From assembly GCA_021432635.1 (NCBI GenBank), contig MU270048.1, positions 496,001 to 560,000 on the forward strand: DNA of 64,000 nucleotides. Reading direction: 5' to 3'. This DNA is from Thozetella sp. PMI_491. Taxonomy: Eukaryota; Ascomycota; Sordariomycetes; Chaetosphaeriales; Chaetosphaeriaceae. Below, piece after piece: positions 9,973 through 21,000 of the stretch. Each line of letters opens with the position of its first letter. Position 1 is the stretch's first letter. A model generated the notes under the pieces. The model did not search any database. It was given only the letters and a program-made list of their open reading frames with translations, and was not told the DNA's origin. The translations under genes and the position numbers were made by a program.

Positions 9973-12900
9973 ATGATCAGAGGGATAATATGGCAGGCAA
10001 GCTTCCAATCCTAACCCTTTCTATTTCAATTGGACCTGGCGCTTACCATGGCCTAATAGAAACGGAGCGCCTCCTCGGTCTGCGCGATCTGCCGCGTCAA
10101 GCCACAGTCCCTCCGGCCGATCCCGCGACGGGCCTACTCGGTTGCCTCTGAGAAGACAAATCCTGACCAAGACGGGAAACAAGACGGCACGCGCAAAACG
10201 CCATATAGCACCTCGGGCTGGGGTGGAGGGGCGGATTCCTGGGGCACCTGGAGTCAGGCGCAAACTTCGAACTGGACGCCGCCTGCTAGCTCCGAGAGCA
10301 ACTCCTTCAATGGCTTGCTCCCTCACGAGAGGGCCGCAAGGGAGCAGGCCATGCGCAATGCTCCTGAGGCATCTAACCACCCGGCTGTATCTAGTGCGCA
10401 GAAGCCTGCGTCACGGCCTAGTGATGATGGAAACCCGCAACACTCGGGGATGCACGCCGGCCACGATCGAAAGCACCGAACTCCTCCCCTTGTACGGCGC
10501 GTCGAGATGGCCCGTGGCCAAACGAGGAACCCGAGTCATAACCAACACCCCCATCCGTACGGCAGAAGCGGCCCTCGGACGCCTCACCATAGCCACGGTG
10601 CCAATACAGCTGCTCCAAAGTGGCGGGATGAGAGATATGCTCCGAAGAAGCTGAGTCCAGCAGGTACCGGCCAGGCATCAGACGAATGGGGCCAGTTGCG
10701 ACGCCGGCCTCGTGAGGATTCGAGTGCTACTTCTGACCCACTGAGGACGCTCAGCCGAGGCTCTAAGCCATCTGACCCCACCGGTGACACGTCCTCGAGC
10801 CAGCGCTTCTGGGAGCAAGCAAGAGATCGGCTTGGGTCGAGCGGGCCGCGACCAGACGGTGGTCATAGCCGTCGTCTCTTGGGTCACGATCCGGCTCGCG
10901 CGGGACAAGCGCCTCGCAAAAATTGGGGCAGATCAGGCGGGCAGATCAACGGCTCTCGCGATCTATCATGGAACGATGCAGGTGGAAGGCCCAAGACTTC
11001 TGAGGCCAATACCAAAGAGATTCCTGGCCGAGAAGAAAGGGACGTAGCTGCCAGCCCTGACTTGCTAGACATTCCCGGGCCGTCTCTTGAGGCTTTGGAG
11101 TATGAGGATGAAGGGCGGCGAGGTGTCCGAGAGCGAGGGGATAGACATCGAGAACGGCCTGAACGTCAGAAAAAGGTCAAGGGTCGGCCCAGAGAACGCG
11201 AAAATCAGTTCGAAAGCGAAGAGTACGGCTATGACGAAGACGCCGCAGAGGAACGGAAGCGACGGAAGGCGGCGCGAAGGGCGGAGAAGGAGAGGGCGAA
11301 ACTCGAGGCCCTGGCCGCCGAGGCGGGCCCAACACCAATCCTGCTGCCCGAGTTTATCAGTGTCTCGAACCTCGCTACGGCGCTTGGCGTGAAGCAGAAT
11401 CAATTCGTCGGTGAGCTCGAAGGGCTTGGGTTTGAGGATATCAGCCTGGAGAGCATCATGACGGGAGACACGGCTGCCCTGGTTGCTCAAGAATATGGCT
11501 TCGAGCCGAAAGTCGACACGGGTGAGGGTGAGGATTTGAAGCCACGCCCGCCTCCAGAGGACCCATTAGTGCTGCCCCCGCGGCCCCCTGTTGTCACCAT
11601 TATGGGCCATGTCGATCATGGAAAAACTACCCTGCTGGACTATCTTCGGAAATCCTCAGTTGCGGCGACGGAGCACGGCGGCATTACGCAGCATATCGGT
11701 GCCTTCTCCGTACAGCTGTCTACGGGAAAACAGATCACGTTCTTAGACACTCCCGGGCACGCTGCATTCTTGACGATGCGGCAGCGGGGAGCCAACGTCA
11801 CTGATATCGTCATTCTTGTGGTTGCTGCGGACGACAGCGTCAAGCCCCAGACCCTTGAGGCTCTGAAGCATGCCCAGTCCGCGAAGGTACCGATAATTGT
11901 GGCCATCAACAAGATCGACAAGGACGAAGCACGTGTCGAGCAAGTCAAGGCAGACCTGTCGCGACACGGCGTTGAGATCGAAGACTATGGCGGTGATGTG
12001 CAAGTTGTCTGCGTCAGTGGCAAGACCGGCCAGGGGATGGCAAGCCTCGAAGAAAACATTCTCACCCTCTCCGAGATCTTAGACATGCGCGCCGAGACAG
12101 ACGGCATGGCGGAGGGCTGGGTCCTGGAATCCAGTATCAAACCTATTGGCCGAGTAGCCACCGTCCTCGTGAAGCGCGGAACCCTACGGCAAGGCGACTT
12201 CATTGTGGCGGGCAAGACATGGACGAGGATCCGGACTCTCCGGAACGAGGCTGGTCTTGAGATCGAAGAGGCGCCCCCAGGGACCCCGGTCGAGATTTTG
12301 GGTTGGAGAGAGCCGCCAGATGCCGGCGACCAGGTGCTCCAGGCCCCCGACGAGGGCAGGGCCAAAGATGCCGTCCACTACCGCCAAGAGCAAGCGGAGC
12401 GAGGAGATGCCGTCACACAGATGCAGCAGCTCGAGCAGGCTCGGCGGGAGAGGGAGGCTGCGGAGGCGGCTGCGGAGAGTGCGGCTGCCGAGTCTACCGA
12501 AGAAGAGCAGCCCGGGGTCAAGATAGTCAATTTTGTCGTCAAGGGCGACGTACACGGTTCCGTTGAGGCTGTTTGTGGCAGCATCCTCGAGATCGGGAAC
12601 CATGAAGTCCAGCCTAAGGTGCTTCGTTCCTCTGCGGGGCACTTGACAGAATACGACGTGGAGCACGCGGCCACCTCTGGAAGCTACATCATCAACTTTA
12701 ACAACCAGATCCCTGGCCACATCAAGCGCCTGGCCGAGGCCGCAGGGGTCAAGATTTTGGACCATACCATCATTTACCACCTGGCCGAGGACGTCAAGAA
12801 GACTCTGTCGAGCTACCTGACACCGACAATTTCAACAAGAGTTACGGGCGAGGCTGAGGTCCTTCAGGTGTTCTCCATCAACGTCAAGAAGCGAGTTTAC

Positions 12901-13207
12901 AAGAACATCGCCGGCTGCAGGGTCAGGAACGGTGCGATCACTAGCGGCGGCACCACCAAGTATCGTGTGATCCGGAAGGGGGAGACAATTTTCGAAGGTA
13001 TGTTGTTTCTTGAGTTTCACCACCGCCGCACTTCGGGTGACTAACATATATCCAGGGCCGCTCGAACGGCTCATGCAGGGCAAGAAAGACGCGACAGAGA
13101 TACGGAAGGGTGCAGAATGCGGTATCTCACTGCTGGGGTTTGAAGAGTACAAGGAAGATGACCAGATCCAAGCTTTTGAAGAGATACAAGAGAAGAGATA
13201 CTTGTAA
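9973..13207 (+). CDS. Mitochondrial translation initiation factor IF-2
   Basis: Modelled as join(9973..9996, 10060..12997, 13056..13207), 1037 aa. The first exon is only 8 codons (MIRGIIWQ), joined in phase 0 to [14 protein letters not shown] through an intron with a GC donor (CAG|GCAAGC) and TAG acceptor. The Arg/Ser/Ala-rich start fits a mitochondrial targeting peptide. A long disordered N-terminal half follows (Gly/Ser/Arg-rich, then charged coiled segments). The IF2 N-domain comes next ([20 protein letters not shown]), then the GTPase with G1 GHVDHGKTT at about residue 523, G3 DTPGHAAF and G4 NKID, then domains II-IV. The last intron (GTATGT..CCAG) replaces a premature readthrough with the conserved end ECGISLLGF...KRYL. 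By homology it places initiator tRNA on the mitochondrial small subunit. The N-terminal half is unusually long and poorly conserved in type. Confidence 0.95.
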
Positions 13208-13410
13208 GAATAGAGTGAGGACCGGGAACCACACATCTCGCATATAGATATGGGCAGGGAGGGCGTGGCGAGAACAAAAAGGCATAGGCTTCATCATAGA
13301 AAGGCGCCCGGGAGATGCCTGCGCCATGTAATATCCATGCCATGTACAATAATACACACTACTACTCAAGAAAGCCGCGGAAGGGCCTTCGCTAGTCTAA
13401 TAAGCAGCAT

Positions 13411-14646
13411 TCACCACCGTTTGGGCGCCGAGACATTCGTCGCCGAGAAGGATCTACTGGTGACGGTCGCCCGCGCCCGGTCCTTCTCGAGTTTGTTCAG
13501 GCCTATCCTGTCTGTGACAGGGGTGGCGCTGATGATGCTATCAAACTCGTCGTCTTCGTCCCCCTCGCTGCCGTCCTCGCCGTTGTCCGAGTCTGGCTCG
13601 ATGCCCGAGTCTGGCTTTAGGTTCTGCGGCCGGGCTATTGTTTCCGGGGTCTTCTTCGACCCTGCGTCTTGGGGATTGGAGAAGGGCTTCGACGCGAGAA
13701 TTTTGCGCCGAATCTCCTCCATCTCGGCGTCGTCCTGGCTATCATCAGATATTGCATACGGATCCTTCTCTTCTGCTTCCTCTTGGGCCGTCGGGTCTTT
13801 CGCTTCGGGCTTCTTCCCGAGATAGATGCCATCAACACTACCCTCCGGACCACTTTCGCCCTCGCCCTCCTCACCCTCCTCACCCTCCTCATCTTCATCT
13901 TCGTCTTCGTCATCCTCCTCTAGACGTGGCCGGTGGTTGACGTTACCACCCTTCCACATGTCGTTGCTGTCACCCTCCTCTCTGTTCTCGGCATACTCCC
14001 TTTCGAGCTGGGCAATCCACTCCTCCTGGGTCTTCTTAATACCAGCCTCGTCCTCGCACGCAGCATACCTCTTTAGCAGGGTTGCGTTGATCTCGAGGAA
14101 CGCTTCGCCGTACGAGAAAGGGGCCAGGATCTCCTCGGCCCACTCAGGGTGGCCGCAGATGCTATAGGCGGCGGCCAGTGCTTCGACACAGTTCAGGCGC
14201 CAGGGCTTGCCGTAGTTGACGGTGTTGGCGGCTACCAGATAGGGTAGGAGACGCTCGCACTTGCCGCCCACCTTACTCCAGCTGATCTCCCCGGTGCGTG
14301 CCCAGGAGCACTCAACCACGGCGGCGCCGAACTGCTCCATGAGTTCCCGATCAGCGGGAGAGACGGTCCTCTTGCCGTTGGGGGTGATGATGACCCCCGA
14401 GTGGCGCTGCCCGACGTGCAGCTCGCGCATCATGCCTAGCTTCATGAGCTTCTTCCCCGAGCATCGCTTCGGGTCGCAGTGGCCCAGGTCCCAGCACGCG
14501 GCCTTGAACGAAGGGTTGCCCCTGCGCGTGGAGGAGGATGGACCATCACCATCGTCATCATCGGCACCGCGCTGAGGCCGAGGGGGGCCGCGGTGGCCGC
14601 CGCCGCGACCTCGAGAAGAGAACTTGTCCTTTTTGTGGCGGACCAT
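13411..14646 (-). CDS. TSR3: 18S rRNA aminocarboxypropyltransferase Tsr3
   Basis: Single exon, 411 aa from MVRHKKDKFSSRGRGG. The frame is open 12 codons further upstream, but this is the family-typical start. The conserved core (about residues 46-220) includes KAACWDLGHCDPKRCSGKKL, SPADRELMEQFGAAVVECSW, LLPYLVAANTVNYGKPWRLN and LNCVEALAAAYSICGHPEWA. In yeast Tsr3 transfers the aminocarboxypropyl group of S-adenosylmethionine to the hypermodified pseudouridine of 18S rRNA, in the cytoplasm, late in small-subunit assembly. The C-terminal ~190 residues are a highly acidic, low-complexity tail, as in other fungal Tsr3 proteins. The gene converges with the IF-2 gene (203 bp between stops) and diverges from GGA. 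Confidence 0.96.
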   Translation of the reverse strand: MVRHKKDKFSSRGRGGGHRGPPRPQRGADDDDGDGPSSSTRRGNPSFKAACWDLGHCDPKRCSGKKLMKLGMMRELHVGQRHSGVIITPNGKRTVSPADRELMEQFGAAVVECSWARTGEISWSKVGGKCERLLPYLVAANTVNYGKPWRLNCVEALAAAYSICGHPEWAEEILAPFSYGEAFLEINATLLKRYAACEDEAGIKKTQEEWIAQLEREYAENREEGDSNDMWKGGNVNHRPRLEEDDEDEDEDEEGEEGEEGEGESGPEGSVDGIYLGKKPEAKDPTAQEEAEEKDPYAISDDSQDDAEMEEIRRKILASKPFSNPQDAGSKKTPETIARPQNLKPDSGIEPDSDNGEDGSEGDEDDEFDSIISATPVTDRIGLNKLEKDRARATVTSRSFSATNVSAPKRW

Positions 14647-15302
14647 GGCAGATATTTCTTGTAATGGACGGGATAGATGCAAAGTCTGAGAAGGGATCTC
14701 CTTGAGATTTGTTTTTTTATTCTTCCTCTTCGCTCCAGCTCTAGAAGAGCTAGATTCAGCCTTGGTATTAAAATAAAAAAAAAAAGGCTACTGCACTGTG
14801 TGCACTCTTGACGTAGCACCAAAATTATCGCTGTCCAAAAAGTTTTGGAGGGGCGCCGGCGATGGAGGGGTAACTATGAAGCAACTAGTTACAGACGAGG
14901 GGCAATTCTTCATGAGGCGTTACATAATCACGAAAAGAGAATGTGGTCCAAGCTTCTCGAGACCCACCGCATCCGGGCAGTGGCGCTGCCTGCCTGCGCC
15001 TACTCTGTAAAGTCGAGGAGCGCCAACAGCTGATGCTTGGGCTCAATTTCGCATCTTGCGTGGCCATAACGCTACGTTGACATCCCTGTCAACCGGTGCT
15101 TAGCTGACCCCTCCTCACCTCCCCCGAAGCTCTCTCCCGTTCCCGTGCGTCGAAGGAGCCATTGACTGGGAGCGACCCAGCGTCGCCCGTTCTTGTCCGC
15201 CGTCGAAAAAAAGGAGGGGAAAAGGAGGACACGAAGACACCAGACCGCGCAGTCCCCCCCATACATTCACGATTAGGATCGGCGACGACATAGCAGCCCA
15301 GC
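14647..15302. promoter_or_regulatory. Divergent promoter region TSR3 / GGA
   Basis: This 656-bp spacer lies between two outward-facing start codons. It holds T-rich and A-rich tracts (about 14709-14718 and 14770-14785) near the TSR3 side and a C/T-rich leader before the GGA ATG. I see no gene in it. Confidence 0.5.
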
Positions 15303-17401
15303 ATGGAGGCCGCCTCCGCGCGATACGCTGCCCGCGACCGATGGGGCGACATGAGCACCGCGGTGCCGTCGCAGCTGCACCGCTTCATCCAGGCTGCCTG
15401 CAGCCCCGAGAATTATGAGCCGAACCTGGCGCTGAATCTGGAGATCGCGGACCTGATCAACAGCAAGAAGGGTACGGCCCCGCGCGAGGCTGCGATGGCC
15501 ATCGTCGGCTACATCAACCACCGCAACCCCAACGTGGCCCTGCTAGCGCTCAACCTGCTCGACATCTGCGTCAAGAACTGCGGCTACCCCTTCCACCTCC
15601 AGATCAGCACCAAGGAGTTCCTCAATGAGCTTGTGCGCCGCTTCCCTGAGCGCCCGCCTATCCGCCCCACCCGCGTCCAGGGCAAGATCCTCGAGGCGAT
15701 CGAGGCCTGGCGCGGCACAATATGCGAGACGAGCAGGTACAAGGAGGATCTGGGCTTCATTCGCGACATGCACCGGCTTCTGAGTTACAAGGGATACACT
15801 TTCCCCGAAGTCCGGAGGGAGGCTGCTGCGGTCTTGAACCCGAGCGATGTATGCGCACCACCGCTCTGCCCCGCCCGGGCCCCCGCTGCTTCACCGCTAA
15901 CCACATAGGTGTAGAACCTCAAGTCTGCCGAAGAGATGGAAGAGGAGGAGCGCGAGGCGCAATCCGCAAAGCTGCAGGAGCTCATCCGGAGGGGAACTCC
16001 CGAGGACCTGCAAGAAGCCAACCGGCTCATGAAGGTTATGGCCGGCTACGACACGAGATCCAAGGTAGACTACCGCGCCAAGGCCGCCGAGGACGTGGGC
16101 AAAATACAGCAGAAGGCTAGGCTACTCGAGGAGAGGTTAGAGGCCTTCAAGCCGGGCGACAAGATGGTGGAGGGCGACGTCTATGCAGAGCTGGCCTCTT
16201 CTCTCCAGAGCGCGCAGCCCAAGATACAAAAGATGTGCGAGGAGGAGTCTGACGACCATGAGGCCGTGGCTAAGCTGCTCGAGATCAATGACAGCATACA
16301 CCGGACAGTAGAGCGGTACAAACTGATGAAGAAGGGAGACATCGAGGCCGCGAACCAAATAGCCCAGGGCGCCCCCGTTACGATGAGCAGTGGCAGCTCC
16401 AAGCCGAGCGCTGCCAACGAGCTGTCGCTTATCGACTTCGACGCTGATGCTGATGCAAACGGCTCGGGAGCCCCAGCATCGCAGACCGGCGGCAGCAGCC
16501 TTGAAAACGACCTGCTCGGCCTGTCGATAGGGGATGATATGAACTACGGTCAGACCGGGAGCATCGCACTTGGCTTCGGCGCCAACAGCAGTAAGTTAAG
16601 CTCATGTTATTGCCAGTGTTTCGGGAGCTGACAGGAATTAAGACGTGCCCGGCCCGGCACTACTCTCGTCTATTACACAACACAGCAGCGCCAAGGTACC
16701 GGTATCAACACCAACTCCTCCTCCTGGCTCTTCCTTGTCGCAGTTTGCTGCCTTCTCCTCGGCGCCCTCGGGCTCTCAGTCTAGCACTCCGGGGCCATCT
16801 CAATCTGCCTTCGCCCCGCCGTCAAAACCGGCCTCTGCAGATCCGTTCGCTGCTCTGGGCTCACCGTCCTTCTCGTCTTCGAAGCAGCCTAGCCCTGTGC
16901 CGGCTGCCGCAGCAAACGATGACGACGAGTGGTCCTTCTCGTCGGCGCTGCCCGTCGAAGCGCCCGTGCTGCCACGAGAGCACAAGGTTGTCGTCAGTAA
17001 CACCGGCCTTAAGATTGATATGCTGGCGAACCGGGTCACCGCCGGGGCCGCTGCCATTAATATCTTGGTTGCCTTCTCAAACAACACGGCTCAGCCCGTC
17101 TCAGAGCTGCACTTCCAACTTGCAGTGACCAAGGTAAGAACCTCATGACCTATTTCACCCTGCTTTAGAGTATATCATGCTAAGACGCTTGAAGGGTTAC
17201 GAGCTTGCCCTGCAGCCCCAATCTGGGAGGAGCCTAGAGCCCAAGCAGAGTCGCGGCGTAACGCAGGCAATCCAGGTGTTCCATTCCGGCTATAAAGCGA
17301 AGAAGGTCGAGAGCATCAAGCTGCGGTGGCGGGTAGCCTACAAGGTCGGTGGGGAGGCGAAGACCGAGATGGGCGAGATTCCCGAGTTCGGTCTTGCATA
17401 G
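15303..17401 (+). CDS. GGA-type clathrin adaptor (VHS-GAT-GAE)
   Basis: Four exons, join(15303..15848, 15915..16590, 16643..17133, 17195..17401), 639 aa. The VHS domain (about residues 22-165) includes NYEPNLALNLEIADLINSKK and NHRNPNVALLALNLLDICVK. The GAT domain spans about 190-330 (LIRRGTPEDLQEANRLMKVM). A clathrin-box-like LIDFD lies at 354-358 in a Ser/Pro-rich hinge. A gamma-adaptin ear domain follows at about 515-639 (HKVVVSNTGLKIDMLANR, ending EIPEFGLA). By family knowledge GGAs act at the trans-Golgi. The VHS domain binds cargo tails, GAT binds Arf-GTP and ubiquitin, the hinge recruits clathrin and the ear binds accessory proteins. Two introns use AAG acceptors downstream of CTGAC/GCTAA branch-like sites. 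In intron 1 the nearer TAG acceptor would give an immediate stop, so the next AG was chosen. Confidence 0.95.
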
Positions 17402-18007
17402 CGTAGAGGTTCTCACGACGACACGTGGACAGCAAGAATTACTGTCTTTTTCTGTTGCCTGGAAGCCTTGGGTGTGGGTAGAGTTGGACGACGCGGCCAG
17501 GCTTCCGGTTTTCTGGATGCAGGGCCGCGCGTTGTTAGCTCGCTAGCGCGACGAGGATGAGAGAGATATCCAGAAGGCGGAGAATCCAGCGGTGATAGCC
17601 ATATCCTATAGATTCAATGAAAAGCGTCATGGGTGAAGAAAGAGGACCCTGAGCATCTCTCCAACCGATTCTCTCTCTGGGGTATTAATACATCAAGCTG
17701 ATGCACTATCAAGTACAGTTGCTCCATCAGTCGCAACAGAAAAGAGGTAAGCATTCATCGGTGTATTACTATGAAGTGCGAAGCAAAAAATAACCATGTA
17801 CTACTACGAAAACAGTATCCGCGATGCAATTGGTCCTCTATCAACCCAGTATTTCGTCATGCTTAGTTGTAATTTTGGGGGCTATTTTGGGCGCCTCAAC
17901 AATGCCAATGATGTATCCGAGTCCCTGTTGATGCATGGAAACCTAAAAGAAAAGCAACCAATATGCTAGCAGACACACTGGGAGAGCCCAAAAAAAACCG
18001 AAGGGCC
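17402..18007. other. Convergent intergenic spacer
   Basis: This 606-bp spacer lies between the 3' ends of the GGA gene (+) and the NB-ARC gene (-). It should hold both 3' untranslated regions. It is relatively A/T-rich for this window (about 17560-17990) and has no supported gene. Confidence 0.5.
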
Positions 18008-21000
18008 TCAGTGCTGAATGCCTAGTCCTACATCTCCGCGGTTCGTGGGCGGGCTGCGGCTTGTAGCGCTCTGAGCCCTGCTACCTCTCCTCGGCGGCAC
18101 CGGCCGCGGTGGTGTCGTCGATCCCACATGCTGGGGAGGCGGCGTCCCAAACCCGATGATGCGCCCGTCGCCTACAGTAATGCCAGCCGATCCAGACCTG
18201 CCCATTGCAGCGCTGCCCGCACCGGATGCGCTGCCTCCGGACTCAGGCCGCGACGCCGACTCGCCTTCGTGGCCGGGCGGAGGGGGCGTAAACGGCCCCG
18301 GGCCAATATCCGGACTCAGTCCTCTGGATAATGGGCTCTGCGACTGACGGGTGCTTGGAGATGGGCTTTGGGACTGCGAGCGCCCGGATCCGCGCCCACG
18401 GCCCCTCGGCCCACCGCGTATGAACCTCCAGCGAGCCGAGTTCGGAAGGCTTCCCCCGGAAGTGGCCTGAAACGCAGCGCCGGATCCCTCACCGATCACG
18501 CTACCGGCGCCGGAACCTGCCCGGCGGCGGTCGTACTGGGTTGCGTTGAGCTCCTCCCAACGGGAGTAGCTTGTATCTACGTCTGGGAACGCAGGATCCA
18601 TGCGTGGCGAGGGCTCTGTCTCGGTATAGGAGGGTCGGCGGGTGCGGCGGGGGATTAGGAACTGTCGCACCCTCGTCGGGGAACTGCCAGGCGGGCTCCC
18701 GTTAATAAGAGAAGAGTGATGAGTTGCGGAAGCTGGGAGGTGATCCGAGCCAAGGGAGCCAGCCGAGCCTCCCGAAATGGCCGAGACGGGGTTGTTCGAG
18801 GATGAATGATTGCTCGATTGCCGCGAAGCATCACGACTCATCGGCTGGGAGCTGTATCCCCCCGGCGTCGCAAGCCACGGTTGCGACGGCGGTTGGATGC
18901 TCAATGAATACGGAGGTTGATTAGACGGTGAGGGAAAAGACAAGGACATAGTGTCTTGTGCATACGCCAAGCTCGATGAGTCTAGTCGGCTGAGGCTAGG
19001 TTGAAATGCTGCCGTATCCCAACGTTGCACCCTTGGAGGAAGACCATGATCGAGATATTCAGCCGTTTTGGTCCCGGTCGGAAGCGGAGGGGGCGGGAAT
19101 GGAGACGATCGATTACTCGGGCTCGAGTTCGCCGTTCGGCTTCCCTGGAATATTGGCCCTGGAGAGAGTGGGATCTCGCTATCGTCGTGCGAGTGCTGCG
19201 AGGTCGTCACATCTCCGGCCGCCGCGGTCTTTTCGGCAGCCGCCGCGGGGGACAGGTTCTCTTTCAGGAGCTTCAGGGTTGCCGCCGTCCAACTGGAGGG
19301 CGCCGATACAATCTTTGCAAGGCTGGTCGCAAACTCAGGAGAGCATGCCTCCTCGACTGCTTGGCTGGCGAGCACATCCGCATACGCATTCCTGCCGAGG
19401 ATCGACGGCGGCCGGGGGAGGTTTCCGGAGCTCAAGGTCCGCCGGCCAATCTCTTTGAGCAGACTGCTTCCCTCGCTTAGGGGAGGGGCTGTGCTCTTGA
19501 TCCTGCCCAGCCGTGCCTCAGCATCGCTTTGGGGCTTGCTGGTCGATGATGGAGGCTGGTTCACGCTTTCGATAGACCCTCTCGCAAACTCTCGGCTGAT
19601 GCTAACACGCGGGTCGCTCACGGTGCGGTCCCTCCAGGCACCTGCTCGGTCATGGTAGCGGCGCTGCTCGTTCTTGCGTATCACCCGGTGAGCGGCGGGG
19701 CGGGCAAACTCGTCCGCCTCTGCTCCTATATCGAGGCTGGTGTTGTGGCGCGGGATCGCAATCCCCTTCCCTTTATCGACCAATGCCGGCTCAGTCCTAG
19801 GGCTGTGCCCAGGCACGACAGTCTGGGCGTCCTCGTTGTCTGGATCTGGTGATTGCGGCATCAGGGGCTGTTGATGCGGGTACGGGATGTGGAAATGATA
19901 CGGGTTCGGCTGATCCGACGGTCCGTATGAGATGGGGGACTGAATCTGCTCGGGACCATCGTCGTAGTCTCCCAGAACAGGTACCCATTTAGTGATGCTG
20001 TTCTGGCTTGGCGGCGTGGCTGCTGAATCCGTCTCCGATGCGCTGCTCGAGCGCTCGAACACAGACGCCGGCGGGACCTCGCCCGAGCCGTCGATGATGT
20101 GTGACTGGTACGTTTGGGATAAGTGGTCAATCTCGCGCAGGATCCTGTTGAGGCGCATCTCCACATCCTTCCGTGCTGGAACAAGTACCTCAGGCGCCCT
20201 TTTCTCAAACCTCTTGAGGTTCTCGGCCAGCTTCTTGCCATGGATAGAGAAGCGTCTGTAGTCATCTGGCAAGCCTGGCCGTCCGTCCTCTCGTATACGT
20301 CCGTCAGCCTCATCGTAGGACCGACACCAAATGGCAACAGCACGCTCAAGCCAAAATTGAACCTGGCGCTCTTCGACGAGGGTATCAATGAAGAACGCTT
20401 GGACTACACTGTGGATTCTGAGGAGATCAAGGTATGTCGCATGCTTGTCCATGCTGTTCTTGGCCGAGCTTCGCGAGCTGGTCGTCGATGAGTCGTCCGT
20501 GTCGGTTCGCTCCACTAGTGCAAACGCTATCAAGACCTTTAGGGTGTTGCTCAGAGTCGTCTTCCTGTGCGAAGCGTCCGGGGTCTTGATTGGTGTTATA
20601 TTTGTGAGCGCGGACATCCCTGTTCAAGTTAGTTCTCTTGGCCACTTCTGCTCTAATAGGAGTGTTGATTGGTACCTAATGTGATCATCTCTACCGGTAC
20701 GTGCTGATCAAAGAAGGCCAATATCGACATCAGGTTCAAGGCTGCGGTTGCACCCCGGTCCTGCAGTTGCTCCCTCACAGCCTTGTATGCTGGCAGCCCG
20801 CCCGCTTTCGGTCTGTTTTTGTATGACCGTAGATATCTGGAAAGAGGTTCTCTCGTTGCCTTCAGGTGTTGTGCCGCCACGTGAATCATCAGTGGAAGCC
20901 GACCCATCAGCTGTACTAGCTCGAGCGCCCTGGCCTTGTCGTCCTGTGTCCAAGGCTGTCTCTTATCCATCTCTAAGAGGAGAAGTTCCTGTGCCTCCTG

